Assembly (NCBI GenBank): GCA_035771175.1
Contig: CM069593.1
Location: 13,963,908 to 14,027,907, forward strand
From: Paratinospora sagittata
Taxonomy: Eukaryota > Streptophyta > Magnoliopsida > Ranunculales > Menispermaceae
Direction of reading: 5' to 3'
DNA: 64,000 nt
This document shows, piece after piece, positions 22,401-34,717 of this stretch (position 1 is the first letter of the stretch; each line of letters opens with the position of its first letter). Position numbers and translations under genes: made by a program. Under the pieces are notes generated by a model. That model was not told where the DNA came from, did not search any database, and saw only the letters and a program-made list of their open reading frames with translations.

Positions 22401-25400
22401 TTTAGACCAAGAAAAGATAATTGTATTAAGCCAGAAAGTAAGAATACAACGAGCAAGATAAAGAAGACTGAGCATCAGTGGAGAAAACAGAGAACATATC
22501 AATAAGACCACATCAAATATCTACTTGAGCCCACCTAAACCAAGAACTCAAGAGATATCTCACAACACTCACTAAGAGAAATATAAAAATATCCCTACAA
22601 TTATACTCCCAAAGATGCACATGTGGGATCTGCTCTCAATACTCAAATAAAGAATATGAAGGCAATGATTGCATCAATTTGAATTGGTATTTGCCACTAA
22701 TTACCTCCATTGACTACATCTCAGCAATCAACTAGTCCTTTTAGGATAATTCAACCAGAACCAAAATGCCTTTCATTTATTCCATTATCTATATATGCCC
22801 AAAACATCTTCATCGAGGATTGAAATTTCGACTTCGCCCTAAACTTTGCTTACACTAAAATAAAAAATTCAAAATTGTGGCGAACCTTTTCAAAATTTTC
22901 TCAAAACCACCAAAATTTCTGCAAGTTCCAACAAGCATTTAATGATTTCTTAGGTTATACCATGTATAAGCAACATATTACAATGACTCCTAGTGATGTT
23001 ACGAACCCATGCATGCTTAGAGATATTGCATATAGAAAAGGTTTGTGCCCATTAACGTCCTCTCTACTGAAGGAAAAGCATTTCATTAATTATGCTTGTT
23101 GACAAATTTCATGGAGAACTCCCAAGTCCCAAGATCCGAAGTAAACAATTAAAAGAATTGTTTGCCAAAGGCACCTATACTAACTTTTCAAAACCCTACA
23201 AATATAGTAGTGAAGACAATGCCTAATTCCTACAACACTGCTAATTCTTAGTTATAACTTTATAAGATGTTACATTTTATAAAGATATTATAATGTAAAT
23301 TGCGTTTTTGTGTATCTTAGAATTTTTTACTGCTTTTTTTGCTTTTATAAATGCATATAGGCTTCCTTAAGAGAAGGGTTACACTTTTATAATGTCAGTC
23401 AATTACAATACATGGAACCTAAGTCCATCAAGGAGTTTTAGATTAAGCACCTACTATTGCCATCAACCATGGATACACCCTTATGTTTATTCCTAATACT
23501 TTATTTTAATCCAGCTTATCTTGAAGCATTCTGATTTAAGAATAATCCTATTAAGGTCTACTTTTGCATCATCATTGGAAGATCATTATTGTCAAAGTGT
23601 TTGGGACAAGTGGACCCTCCTCATCTATGATCCAGTTCTCCTAATGCGGACTCCCCCTTCTCTTTTCATAATGGTGAAAGGTTGAAGCCTAAAATCAAGA
23701 ACTATTGGAGGGTGGCCTTTTTTGCAATTACTCGGTGTATTGGGATTAAAAGAAACAATAGGATTTTTCATGATAACTGCAAAAGTGTGGAGCGGGTGAG
23801 GGATTCTTCCCTTTTTCTGTTTTTTTCTTGGGTTAGCACTTTTACGTTGTCTCTAGGCTATGGTTTTGGGGAATGGATGGGCAATTGGAACTCTATTTTG
23901 TAAAAGTTTGTTGCTTCTTTGGGACTCCTAGTCCCCACTTGGCTGATTTTGTATGACCTCTTGTTATCAATATATATTACTCTTTGTTTCTTGATAAAAA
24001 ACAAAAAAAGTGTCAAGGCAATGCCTAGAACCTAAACCACGAATTAAATATGTTGCAGAATATGAAAAATAAAATACAATTATAAATAATCAGATATTAG
24101 ATAAACTAGTTAAAAAAAATATTAGAAGTTTAAATAACTTATTCATGTCCTAAGGGAAGTTTTAAAATTGAAAGAAGATAATTGTAAACTTAAAACCTAA
24201 AGCATCATAATATTAACTTAAAAAAAGACTCACATGTGTGCCAGAATGAATAGTGATATCCACAAAAAAAAAAAGTTGAGAAACATGTAAATTTTAATGA
24301 TACACAAGTCTCTATAAATCTTGGTCAATTTATTTTAAGAAAATAATTCATTTTCCCTTTCAAAATGCTTTTATAAATTGTTACAAAGTGGTAGAAATTA
24401 TAAGAATCATACATAAAACTTTCTACCAGCAAACCATCGCAAATGGCTTAGTTGATTTATAGACTGTACTGCAACAAATAGAACACATCATGGGACCTTC
24501 ATTTGTGTACACCTAATAAATGAGAAATTATCATGGTCTCTCCTTAAAACGTGGAGAACTCCTTTTTCCTAACAAAAAAAGGAACTTGAATGGAATTCAT
24601 TGGAGCACCTCACATCAATATTTAGAACTTGACCATCTTTCTTAACAAATATATTGGTGAAATATACTATTTTCCATACGAAATAAATCTTGAGTTTCTC
24701 AATAGATATTTCTAGTTTTCTTACATGTCATTAATCAAAGAGTTTGAAAGTTTTATATGATAATGACATTCATTTGTCCATGCAAAGAATTGTCATTTCC
24801 TACATATCAAAAATAAATAAACCTATTAATCAAAAAGAAGCATCCGCATATGATATAAAGGAGAGCATGCCAATAATTCCCCTAACTCTCCCAAACCATT
24901 TGAAGATTTGATTCTTCAATATATCAAGCTCGTTCTAGGTTTATATGTACAAGAACAAATTTTGATAGAATATAGCATTTAATCTTCTTTATCAATCATC
25001 AAAAATTCTGCAAGGACATGTCTAGAACAATAAGTTTGTTAAAGAAGAGACAAATCAAACATTTTTGATTGATGCAAGCAAAGGCAAACATGCTGCAAAT
25101 TAGGAACAAAGAGACAGTAGATCATGCTAATATAGGCAATGAAAGAAGAACCTCAGGTTGAAAAACATCATAAGTAGCATCTCCAGCACCATCTTGCTGT
25201 GGCATATATCCACTTCCATGAATTTTAGGGGCCATATCTTCGCGTTTTCGCTTTCCAGAAGACGCCATGAAGAAGTCCTGAATTTAAATCCCAACATCAG
25301 ACATAGAAATGAACTTCAGAACCAAGATTTCAGAAAAACTTGAGGCACAAATGTGGCAGTTTGCTTTTGTGTAGTGAGACATAAGCTTTGAGGTGGTACT

Positions 25401-27534
25401 AATACCAAGTATAAGCCTCATTTTTTATAAGAAAAAAAAACTATATATACATGAAAATGATAAAACAAATATTAAAATTCTAAAAAAACTAAATATCAAT
25501 TATAAATAAATAAAAAAAGCATCTAAAACAAGCAAAATATGCCCTCGTATTACATATGTGTTGAGAACTTAGAGTGACTTAATAAATTAATTTTCTTAAT
25601 TTTTAACATTATTAAGAATTGAACGAGTACATATCATATCATATGCCAACTTTTCCAAATTTCAAATCTTAAACTATTCAAAGCATAATACCAAATGCAA
25701 ATTGTAGTAATTATTGTTAGTTAATCTCACTTCACACCATTTTTTAACTAATGCAAGCTAAAATTAGAATAATGTGTTGAAAGCTTTTATATTATTAGGT
25801 TAGTATTTGTATGATAGTTAATGAGTTTAAAGCTATAATACTAGTAAAAGTCCTTTCTAGTGACTAAAGGTTCAAGGCCCTAGACCGAGGCCCAAAGTCC
25901 CAAAAGAAAGGCCTTAACAAAGCTAAGCCAAGAGACTGTTGTGGAACTTCGTAGACAATGCTTCCAAGGCAAAAAATTTGACTCTGTTAGAGACAAAAAT
26001 CCTAAATGAAAGAAAAGTAATCTTCAAATACTTAAAGAATTAGTTATAATTTTCCAAAAGCTATAATTATAAATTTATTTTTGAAACAAAAATAATAAGA
26101 GAAAAGCCTCACTATCCCTCAAGGTAAACCTCAGAACTTGACCTCGGCGCTTACGTCTCAAAGCCTTCTTTGGGCGCATCGAGCAATTTTTAAAACCATG
26201 TTTGAATCACCAGAAAGTTACATTATTCTCTTCACCAAGAAAACTAAGATGTATATTTTGAAAAATAGAGCACAAACGCTTGAGCTAGTTTCAGTTATAC
26301 AAAGGAAACTTCTTTACAAGATCCATGTTTGTTGGGGACAACAAAAAAGCTAAATGGTTCAATAAAAAAAAAAGAGTAGATGATCCATATCATTATCATC
26401 TAAGAAAAAGAATTACCTGTGTTGTGGGTTGATTAGAAACTCCTCTATCTGTTTCATCCCGCCCTTCCACATAAGCTACAATATTCACACTTAATTACTA
26501 TACATGTCTAAAGCATAATTTAGTGTGGGAAGAATCAATTTAATACTTTCAATGAAGCCTATTTGACTAACCAACATTAACATCAACCCCAAGAGGTCTT
26601 TGGTTCATCCAAGGAGATGGTGGTTGCTGCAAAAAAAAGGGAGTAAATTATGACGTTGGTGTCAGAATCACAAAAATAAATGAAGCTGACCAGGCCTTGT
26701 GATAATACACCGACAAACAAATAGAAACAAAACGAAATTAAAATAACATTAAAAAAACAAAATAATTGCAATGAAGCTCACCATGTAAGGACTAGGCCTC
26801 CCAGGTTTAATATCAGGCACACCTCCACTATCTTGAGGAGTCGGATAGTCACTAGGTGTGGGAAGATGATACACTGAGTGGTCCACTGTTCCAGGCAAAG
26901 GTGTTTGAATGGGAGTCTGTAATGGAGTCTACGATCCAAAACCCAATCTGTCAAACTTCAACATCACCTCAAAAACACCGTAATTAGATTAAAAAGAAGC
27001 TAATTACCGGCGGAAAGAGGATTTCAGCAGTTGGAGTTTCGTATTCGTCCGGCCCTTCATAGGGTACATTTAGATCATGTACAGGAGTGATAGCACTCCC
27101 ACCTGCGGCAGCCTGTTTAGGCAGAGACGACCTCTCTATCGGTCCGCAAATAGCTCCACAGTGCATCATTTTCATTTCCCATAGCTGAAAAACCCCAAAT
27201 ACGCAACAGAAATCTTAAACAAACAACCATTCATGTCTTTAAAGAAAAAAAGAGAAAACCTAGAACTAAATAACTAATCCAAATCACAAAACCCTAAACA
27301 CAAACACATCACAATTGATAACATAAATCCCTTGTTGAAAAGAACTTCCTTTACTAAAGAATCAAATCAAGAATTCCATTAGAAACCCTAAAAGTGAGAG
27401 ATAGAGTGCGTTACCGCTTGAAGCTCGCTAAGAACGCTTTCATCAACACCAGATTGTATAAAATCGTCACGGACCTTGTTGATGACGTCTTCGATTACAT
27501 TGATGTAAACAGCGCTAGTAGTAGTAGTCGTCAT
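16455..27534 (-). CDS. TFIIA-L: transcription initiation factor IIA large (alpha/beta) subunit
   Basis: A general transcription factor that stabilises TBP on the TATA box in the nucleus. Coding exons in order are 27534-27415, 27184-27008, 26928-26782, 26626-26572, 26475-26417, 25277-25152, 17523-17460, 17258-17101, 16696-16613 and 16478-16455. Phases agree throughout, giving 337 aa. The N-terminal helical domain reads VYINVIEDVINKVRDDF, followed by the plant linker LNVPYEGPDEYETPT and PSPWM. An acidic block (DDDDDEPPLNENDDDD) comes before the C-terminal beta-barrel, which has NTQHLVLAQFDKVTRTKSRWK, GIMHINSKDILF and the end GEFDF. The seventh exon begins after a weak acceptor, and the product is about 38 aa shorter than the usual plant protein. 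A linker exon may therefore be unrecognised in the 7.6-kb sixth intron. The ATG at 27534 is the conserved family start, although an upstream in-frame Met exists at 27576. Confidence 0.93.
18561..19064 (-). mobile_element. 5'-truncated LINE with 15-bp target-site duplication
   Basis: Flanked by ataaattaccttagt (18546-18560) and ataaattacctcagt (19065-19079), which differ at one base. A T-rich tail (poly-A on the minus strand) lies at 18561-18611. The minus strand encodes the LINE ORF2 C-terminus, RLMASTWVYASSWANGFSI, then a stop in place of a residue and DWFLNWSN. It lies in the TFIIA intron, in sense with the gene. Confidence 0.85.
19205..20685 (+). mobile_element. LINE fragment with reverse-transcriptase C-terminus
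   Basis: A 175-codon frame (19233-19760) gives the end of a LINE reverse transcriptase: LSALLSYYLSMFRVP, FFWGSMDG, KGGLGIGNN, then VGNGRTFRFWDNW. Out-of-frame remnants of the zf-RVT segment (IWHQRF) follow, then a TTCTGGTGCTT tail and a poly-A-rich end at about 20666-20690. It is dead by frameshifts. It lies about 140 bp from the opposite-strand LINE at 18561-19064. The boundaries are approximate. Confidence 0.85.
21024..21369. mobile_element. Mutator-like MITE (346 bp) with 8-bp target-site duplication
   Basis: The ends are inverted repeats: left CTATATTACCCGGACTC, right (complement) CTATGTTACCTGGACTC, 15 of 17 matching. The direct flanks are tatcctac (21016-21023) and tatcctac (21370-21377), the 8-9 bp duplication typical of MULEs. 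The interior repeats CCGTGTCCGACAC-type words. No transposase is encoded. Confidence 0.75.
23560..24005 (+). mobile_element. short 3' LINE fragment
   Basis: The frame at 23682-23903 reads WRVAFFAITRCIGIKRNNRIFHD, then GFGEWMGNWNSIL and a stop, a diverged LINE ORF2 C-terminus. A GACTCCTAGTCCCC tail and a poly-A-rich end at about 23995-24008 follow. It lies in the TFIIA intron. No target-site duplication was identified. Confidence 0.7.
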
Positions 27535-27850
27535 GGCTGACGATCTCGAAAGATCTGAGTAACCACGACCCAACACACTAATTCCTTCAAAAGCGAAGAA
27601 GACGAGAATTACTAGAATTCAAGAAATGAAACGGTGAGATAATGAAATCAAGTGTTCGGAAATCATAAGATTCGGATGCGATTTGCAAAGAGGTCTAGGG
27701 TTTGTACCTCTCTCTCAGCCGGAACTGAAAGACGAGAGAGAAAGAGAGAGGAAAGAGAGAAAGAGGGGGAGCGCGGACGAGAAAACAAGAATAAAGAGAG
27801 GAATATAAATAGGTTTGCATCCGTTTATAGTCTGTAGACACGTGTTAAAA
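27535..27850 (-). promoter_or_regulatory. TFIIA promoter and pyrimidine-rich 5' UTR
   Basis: On the minus strand a TATTTATA box lies at about 27810-27803, followed by a long CT-rich leader (GA-rich on the plus strand, 27730-27800) up to the start codon region. CT-rich leaders are common in plant housekeeping genes. The TATA position would place the transcription start near 27775. Confidence 0.5.
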
Positions 27851-29683
27851 TCTGCGTGATCTCGATTCGCTTTTTCTCGTTTTTTTTTTATTCCTTGCTA
27901 TTTAGTCTTTCGTAGTTGTTGCTTGTTGGTTCTTTATAGAACAGTCACTACTCCAAACTCGTTCAAGCTATCTCCCACAGTCATACAGTAAGTATGCAAA
28001 TTACCAAATATGCCACTTATTCCATATGAATTACCAAATGACGGTCTATCAACCATCATGGACTAGTATAATAACATTGGTATATAAAATCTAGATTCAA
28101 ACTACTACAATAAGACACACTTGTTCCATTGTGTTTTGGTTGAGAGCCTTGAGGTCAAACTTCAAACTTAGTCAAATAAGCATCTGAGGCAATGGCTGGC
28201 CATAATGCCTTGTTTTGGTTCATAGGCAAAAAGACAAATGCACGAACATTTAATTTTTATTAGACTATTTGCTCTCTGAAAGGGCACATTTTATAGGTCT
28301 TGATAAGTATGTGATACAGAGGATAGGTAAAATAACTCTTAAACCCAAAAAAAACACAGAAAAAAAAAATCTTCTGAATAGAAAATATAATTTCTAAAAT
28401 TTATTAACTACAAAACCCTTTTTCCGATGGGTTGGTGTATTCCACATTACGGATCATGTGAAGTGAATTAAAAGCCCTTTAATCCTCCCAATCAAAAACT
28501 TGAAGCAAATGCAATGGCCAGCATGCAATCCTACCAATCCAGATGTTCTTTAATAGCACAAAGGCTGGCAACCCTGATACTTATGGCATGTTGTAATATT
28601 TGTAGCACAATAAATAATTCCTGTCATGGATTTCATGTGCTGCAGCAGAGAAACATTGAAGAAGTTAAAGAAAGATTATATTAAATTAAGGAAAGAAAAA
28701 AGGGTCCTTAGGAACACCCTGAGAAGAGATACATTGCTAGTACATTGAGAAGAGATACAGAATTTTTTTTTTCTTGGTAATGTTTTCTGATCTGAGCAAA
28801 GAACCTTTAGATAACTGTGAAACCATGGAAGGAGTGAAAATGAAATGGAGGATGATCAAGCAAGATTATCTTAAATCATTATCAACTTGGAGAATTGCAG
28901 GATTTGATTGAAATTCATCAATAATCTGATGTTCAGTCTTGAGAAAGACAATGCCCAGTCCTTGCATCAAACTTTTCCTTCTTAAATGATTAAATCAACA
29001 TGGTTAGCCACCATGAGGATACAATGAGTTCAGCAGATCTCATGAAATTTGCAGCAATAATAAATTTGAACACCTTCCTGCCGTATTTCAATCATAATTT
29101 GTATAAAGACACAATGAAACAAGGCGTGCTCTTCATTCTTAAATATATAAATCAAAGAGGAAACTCCCAAGAAGAAAATATAAGTAGTAGAGAATCAAGC
29201 AATCAATGAACCTCTACAACGCCTTCTCTCAGATGGGCTTGGCTGCTACTAAAATTCAGAACTGTAAAAAAAAAAGAAAAACAATTTAAACAATTTTTAG
29301 ACAGGAAAAAAAAAATCTTTGAGTAAACAAATATCGATGAATAAAAGAGAATCATAAAGTAGCAAATATTTCAACCTTGATTTTCCACTTCCATTGGTGT
29401 AAATTTCAGCAAATAGAGTACACAACACAAAAGGTATTGCCAGAAATAGATAGAATGAGAACAAACAGATTCACATTTGACCCCTGAAACTTAAAAGATC
29501 CTGGTGTTAAATAACACCAGGGTCCTCAACTAAATTAGCCTCCTATAAATTAAGAAAGGGAAAAAAAAAAATACAGTAGTTTATTTTAGTTGTTGAGGAC
29601 GTTCAGCACCAGACCATAAGGTCCAAGGTTCAATCTCAGGTTAACCAATCAAAGGAATAAGACTGACCATGACCAAACCTGCC
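27851..29683. other. intergenic between TFIIA and the PUR4 relic
   Basis: AT-rich DNA with no supported gene. There is a short imperfect duplication of GAGAAGAGATACA near 28720-28765. A GGTTCAATCTC word near 29627 resembles a pol III B box but has no partner A box or tail. Confidence 0.4.
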
Positions 29684-32600
29684 TCAGGAGCACCATTCCC
29701 TTGCATTTTGAAACAATTTCAACCAAGGGCTAGCACCACTCTTATCGACATCCCAGTTCTTCGGATACCACGGAAACTGCCACATTAAGAAGCATCGTTC
29801 AGGATGAGGCATCATGGCGAGGTGCCTCCCATCTGATGAACAAATTGCTGCCACGCCCAATGGAGACCCATTTGGATTGAAAGGATAAAATTATGTTTCC
29901 TTTCCATCATCATCACAGTATCTAAGTGGAGCCAAGTTTGAGTTAAGCACAGAATCAAGAACACCATCATCGGGGAAATAAGCTCGACCCTCACAATGAG
30001 CAGCCCACACACCTAGAGTACTACCTTCCATTCCTTTGAACATTATTGCAGGTGAGTCCCCTATTTTCACACTTGTGAAACGGCATTCAAACCGGCCAGA
30101 CTTGTTGTGTATGAACCTTGGTTGTGACGGGTCTCCACCTGCACCAAGGACACCACCTACTTGAACTCCTGGAACCCATCCCAACAAAGCCGTAAGTTGG
30201 CAACCGTTGCAGACCCCAAGGCTGAAAGTGTCTGGCCTGTTGTAGAATTCTTGGAATTGGTTTAGGAGAGGCTGGTTGAAACGTATAGAAGCAGCCCAAC
30301 CTTTTGCAGAGTCCAACACATCTGCATAGCTAAAACCTCCCACAAACACGATCCCTCAGAAACTATCCAAGGAGATGACACCATTCAGGAGGTCTGACAG
30401 TGTGATGTCCCAAGGTTCATAACCAGTAGCATTTTCTGGCCATTTTACTTGCAAGTCCATGTTTCAGTTTGTGATTGATGACCCTTCTTTTCTTTCTTCT
30501 CCTTTGGCCCCTTTGTTGTGAGCTTCATATACCATCTAAGGTAAAAATATTTAGGTGGATCGTGATCCATAATAAGCTTAACATAGGTGATGTTCTCCAA
30601 AAGAAGGCTTCCTTTTTTTAACTTTGCTTCCACATTGCTGTGTTTTGTGTGTAACAATGTAGACAGTGCAGATCATCTATTTTTCAGATGCTCATTCTCT
30701 TTGACAATATGGGTAGAATGGAAGTCTAGAATTGGGAAAAGGTTTGCCATCCCAACCTCAATTGTTGACTGCGTGACGATGGCTCATATAAGTGGTCTTA
30801 AAGGTAGCCAGGTTAATATCTTGCAGTCTACTATCTTTGCTACATTAGGGAGAATTTGGTTGGAACGCAATCACCGCATTTTCGAAGGGGTTGCGAGGAA
30901 TGTTGAAGAGGTGTGGAATAATGTCATCCTAATGGCAAGCTCTTGGTTGGTGACTTTTGGAATTAATGGGAATTACTCTATTAATGATTGGGTGAGAAAT
31001 TGGGGCGATTGTTTTATGTAAGATTGTTGTAAGTTTGATGTCCTCTTGTTGGTTAGAGCACCAGAGGTGCTCTGTTTTGTTGTTGACCATTTCTATTTTT
31101 AATATATCTGTTTTGTTTATTCTCAAAAAAAAAAAAAAAAAAAAAACCAGTAGCATTAAATGCTGCAGACATTTCCCTGCCCCCGTTGCTGCCTTCCTCT
31201 CGGATCACAGCCACTTCAGATTTAGAAGGAACTGCTAACCATTTTTCATCTGTAAATGAAGGTGTGAATGATAAAGTCCAAGAGGGTTCGTGCCTATTCT
31301 TCAATCCCTCTTTTTCTGACTCCACACAGGAGGCCAACCTCTGGAAGCCCTCTCGCTCAAAACTGGTTTCTTCCCATGCATCTCTGAGAAGGGAAGTTTC
31401 CTCATTCAATTTCTCAGCTCCATCAAAAGATAATTGTACTTTGGGTGATGATGTCACCTGCCCAATGACCTCAGCACTAACGCAAGCATCTTGAAGCTTT
31501 CCCCTGACTTCTTCCAAATTGCTCTTACTAACCTCCAGAACAAGGCCAAGTTCTTCTGCAAAGAGTGCTGGGAAGAGGTTCTTACCATATGAATTCAAGT
31601 CCAAGCTGGCACCACAATTTCCAGCAAATGCCATCTCCAAAACACACTATTATATCATGACCGGCAGAAATCAACTTTTTGGCAAGCAGCTATTGTACAA
31701 CTTCAAAAACACTCTTCAAGTAAGAGATATCACCATGATCTGGAGACTCGTCTCCAATTTAATCAAAAGCTTGAGCCAAAGCAGATCCACCTAATCAGAG
31801 CTTCCCTTTTGCCAAATCTATGTGAAGAAGAATACCATCATCTCCGAGTTTCAGGTCTGGAGTCACTGTCAAAGTTATGTCCGGGCATGTGACATAAGTG
31901 CTAATCACAAGGTTTCCAGGAGCCTTCACAACCTCACCAGATGCATGGACTGCCATTGAAAGGCTGTCCTTCCCACCATCTATAGCAATATCTAGTTCAA
32001 TCATTGCTTCTGAAAGAGCAATTGCAGCATCATACATAGCTGCTCCTTCCCCATCGAGCTTAGCAGCATACATCCAATTGCCGCTAGCCTTGACATCAGA
32101 AAGTGAAGTAACCTTGGCCCAAACAAGATTTGTAAGTGCTTCTCCAACAGCTAGTCTTGCCATTGCTTTTGGATCAAGCAAACCCTTGATGGGTTGCTCT
32201 CCTATAGAACAAGCACCCCCTGTAAGATCACTGTATGTTTGTGCAATGACTGCAACATCCGAAAGAGTAAGCTGAAAGGGCCCAACAGTCTGCTGCTGAG
32301 CCACAAGATCTGTTACACATCTGTCCACCTTTGTCGTCAAAAAGCGCTTCGAACAGACAGAAGGAAGTCTTAAAACCCTCTTCAGAGCATCAATTAATGT
32401 GATCCCCGGGGCAATATCTAGTGGCTCTCGAGCGTCAACAATCCGAGTGAATTCAAATGATTTCTGGGGCATGTCTCCAAGCACCTTATCAAGCTCAAGA
32501 TCCGCTGCTGGAGGTGGGGGAGGGAGCCCAACTGAGCTACAATGTTCCACAACTAAGCTATCAACTAAAACTACTCGCCCCTCCCCATTGATAGTTCCAA

Positions 32601-34717
32601 TAACAGCCATAGACACCCTTTCTCTTTTGCAAATAGATTCTAATAAACGACGACTTTCAGGCTTCACTAATATGGCATCTTGCTCCTGATACTCGGCACC
32701 CCATATCTCCAAAGCCGACATGGTATGGTCACCAACCACAATTGCTCGGATATCAATCACAGCTCCCTCAGGATAGATTATTTCCTTAACAACCTTGCAA
32801 TTTCCCCCAGCACCTTGATCATGAATGCTGATAATTGGATTGTTCTTCCCCATCTCGATGCATGCACGAACAACATGGTACAACTTCTGTGCCATCTCTG
32901 CATCCGCTCGCTGTACTGCATTGAAGTCCAGGTCTGCATCATTTTGGCCACTAACCATGCTTGATGCAGCTCCACCACCCATGCCAATCCGATACACTGG
33001 ATCCCTTATCTTCACAACTAACATTCCAATCTCTGGCTCTCCTTTTGTAATGTGGTTGTGGTCAATCTGCCCAATACCTCCACTAAACATAATTGGTTTT
33101 AACCATTCTCGCCTTTCTCCACTTGGAAGTCTCATTCCAAAAGTTCTAGTATAACCTTGAATCAAAGGTTCTCCAAACTTGTTCCCATAATCTGACACAC
33201 CATTGCTCGCCTCAATAAGAATTTGCAGAGGAGAAGCCAAGTTTGAAGGGTACTTGAATGTAGGATCTTCCCATGGAACATATGAACCTTCAATTTGAAG
33301 GTTACCAACACAATAACCTGCAGTGCAAGCCACCACAAAAGAACCCTTGCCTGTAGCATGGGTGTCCCTGATGCGCCCTCCTGCTCCAGTCTCAGCCCCA
33401 GGATAAGGTGCTACAGCACAAGGGAAGTTGTGGGCTTCAGCAGTAAACAGGACATCAAGATCGCAAGTGCTTGGGCTCAAAGGAGACACCAACCCAGGTT
33501 GGTCAGGAAGCAAATGTTTCACAAGGAAACCCTTGATGGCACTCGAATTGCCCTTGAAGCCAATGACAGAATTGTTAAGGTTCGCCTTTAAGGTGCTCTT
33601 CACAATCTGCATTAGAGTTCTACTCATTGGTTTTCCATCAATACTAATTTTCCCATTAAAGAACCAGTGCCTGCTGTGTTCACTGTTAGATTGTGCAATA
33701 TCAAAGAGTTCCACAGTTGTTGGTCCCGCCCAATATCATCCTTAAAAAGTCTAGTGTAATATTCCAGGTCTTGCTTGTCAAATGCCAAACCCATTTCCTC
33801 ATTGATCTCCTCTAATGCTTCCCGGCCCCTCTCCATGACTGGAACATATCGAACTTCCTCAGGAACTACACTTGTGTTAAATGACACGAGCTTCTTGGGA
33901 TAGACACACTCAGTCATTCTATCATGTACCAGTGCAGCAAACTCATGTATTTGTTGTTCTGGTAATAATCCACTTCCATCCTTAAGATACAACATGTATC
34001 GCCTTGACCTTTCCAGGCGACTGATCTCTGTAAGTCCACATGCTTGGCAAATTGATACAGCATTAGCAGACCATGCAGTAGTAAGAGGCCAGACCTCAAC
34101 AACCACAGCAGTCACACCTCCTTGCCTCTCTTTATCAAGGAAACTCTGTCCCCAAATTCTCAGGCTCATATGTCTCTTGCAAGATCCATTTTAGGACTTC
34201 AAGCTTCTCACTTGAGAGTTCTGAATCAAGCCCAATATTGAAACACTGTTCAGTCTTCAAACCAACAATCTGATTTGAGATCTTTGTCTGGACAGATTTT
34301 AGAAATTCCGCAGTCACACTCTCATGGATTAATGGACATCGGAAATAATGTATAACCTTCTGAGAAGAATCTCCCATTGTGGTTTCCTGAAACCAAAGCT
34401 TTCGGCGTCAAAGGAAGGAGAGCCCTTAATGAAACACCTCTATCTGATAAACTACACGCCGACCTTTGTCGGTATATGGAACCCCAAAGCAGATGACCAC
34501 GCTTCTTGCATGAATGTCTGTGCAAGAATAAATTTTGCCTACATGAACCCTGCAAAAAACATTAAAAAAAAACAGAATATTTTTTTTGTTAAGGAAAACG
34601 ATCATGCAAGCAATTCAAACACAAAATAAAAAAAATAAAAAAGTGAAATTCAGATTAAACGCAAACCAAGAGTACCTGCAAGAACTCCACTGCTGTAATT
34701 TCTGCAGAGGCGGCCAT
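29684..34717 (-). pseudogene. PUR4: phosphoribosylformylglycinamidine synthase (FGAM synthase) pseudogene
   Basis: A relic of the ATP- and glutamine-dependent enzyme of de novo purine synthesis. The 5' structure is intact: coding exon 34717-34676 (MAASAEITAVEFLQ), then an intron, then 34549 onward (GSCRQNLFLHRH, LLWGS). A 5'-UTR intron donor lies near 35411. The rest is one long exon. It holds the synthase segments (HSRHWFFNGK, TAEAHNFPCAVAPYPGAETG, GGGAASSM, IHDQGAGGN) and the C-terminal glutaminase (GVCNGCQ, MMPHPERC). It is dead: frameshifts near 34390, 34147 (2 bases lost), 33735 (1 base lost) and 31650; stops at 31795-31797, 31759-31761, 31690-31692, 30356-30358 and 29891-29893; and a LINE at 30434-31144. 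The retained introns argue against a processed copy. A functional copy is presumably elsewhere. Confidence 0.93.
30434..31144 (+). mobile_element. 5'-truncated LINE inserted in PUR4, 13-bp target-site duplication
   Basis: Perfect 13-bp direct repeats aaccagtagcatt at 30421-30433 and 31145-31157 flank the insert, which ends in an A run (about 31124-31144). The plus strand reads a zf-RVT remnant NVDSADHLFFRCSFSLTIW, IWLERNHRIFEG and WVRNWGDCFM, then a stop at 31019-31021. It is antisense to PUR4 and separates the codons for NATG from YEPWDI. The intact duplication indicates a relatively recent jump. Confidence 0.93.

Larger units (their letters stand above)
17524..25151 (-). other. giant TFIIA intron packed with retroposons
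   Basis: An intron of 7,628 bp between linker exons of TFIIA. It contains LINE fragments at 18561-19064, about 19205-20685 and about 23560-24005, and a Mutator-type MITE at 21024-21369. The rest is AT-rich. A missing linker exon may be hidden here; I searched the minus strand for a plausible coding segment and did not find a convincing one. Confidence 0.7.

Noticed and set aside
29581..29650. Possible SINE or tRNA-like segment with GGTTCAATCTC
   Set aside because: Only a B-box-like word is present; no A box, tail or flanking duplication, and no cloverleaf.
29684..34717. A functional PUR4 gene disturbed only by sequencing errors
   Set aside because: Five stop codons, several indels and a LINE with target-site duplications cannot all be base-calling errors, and neighbouring genes read cleanly.
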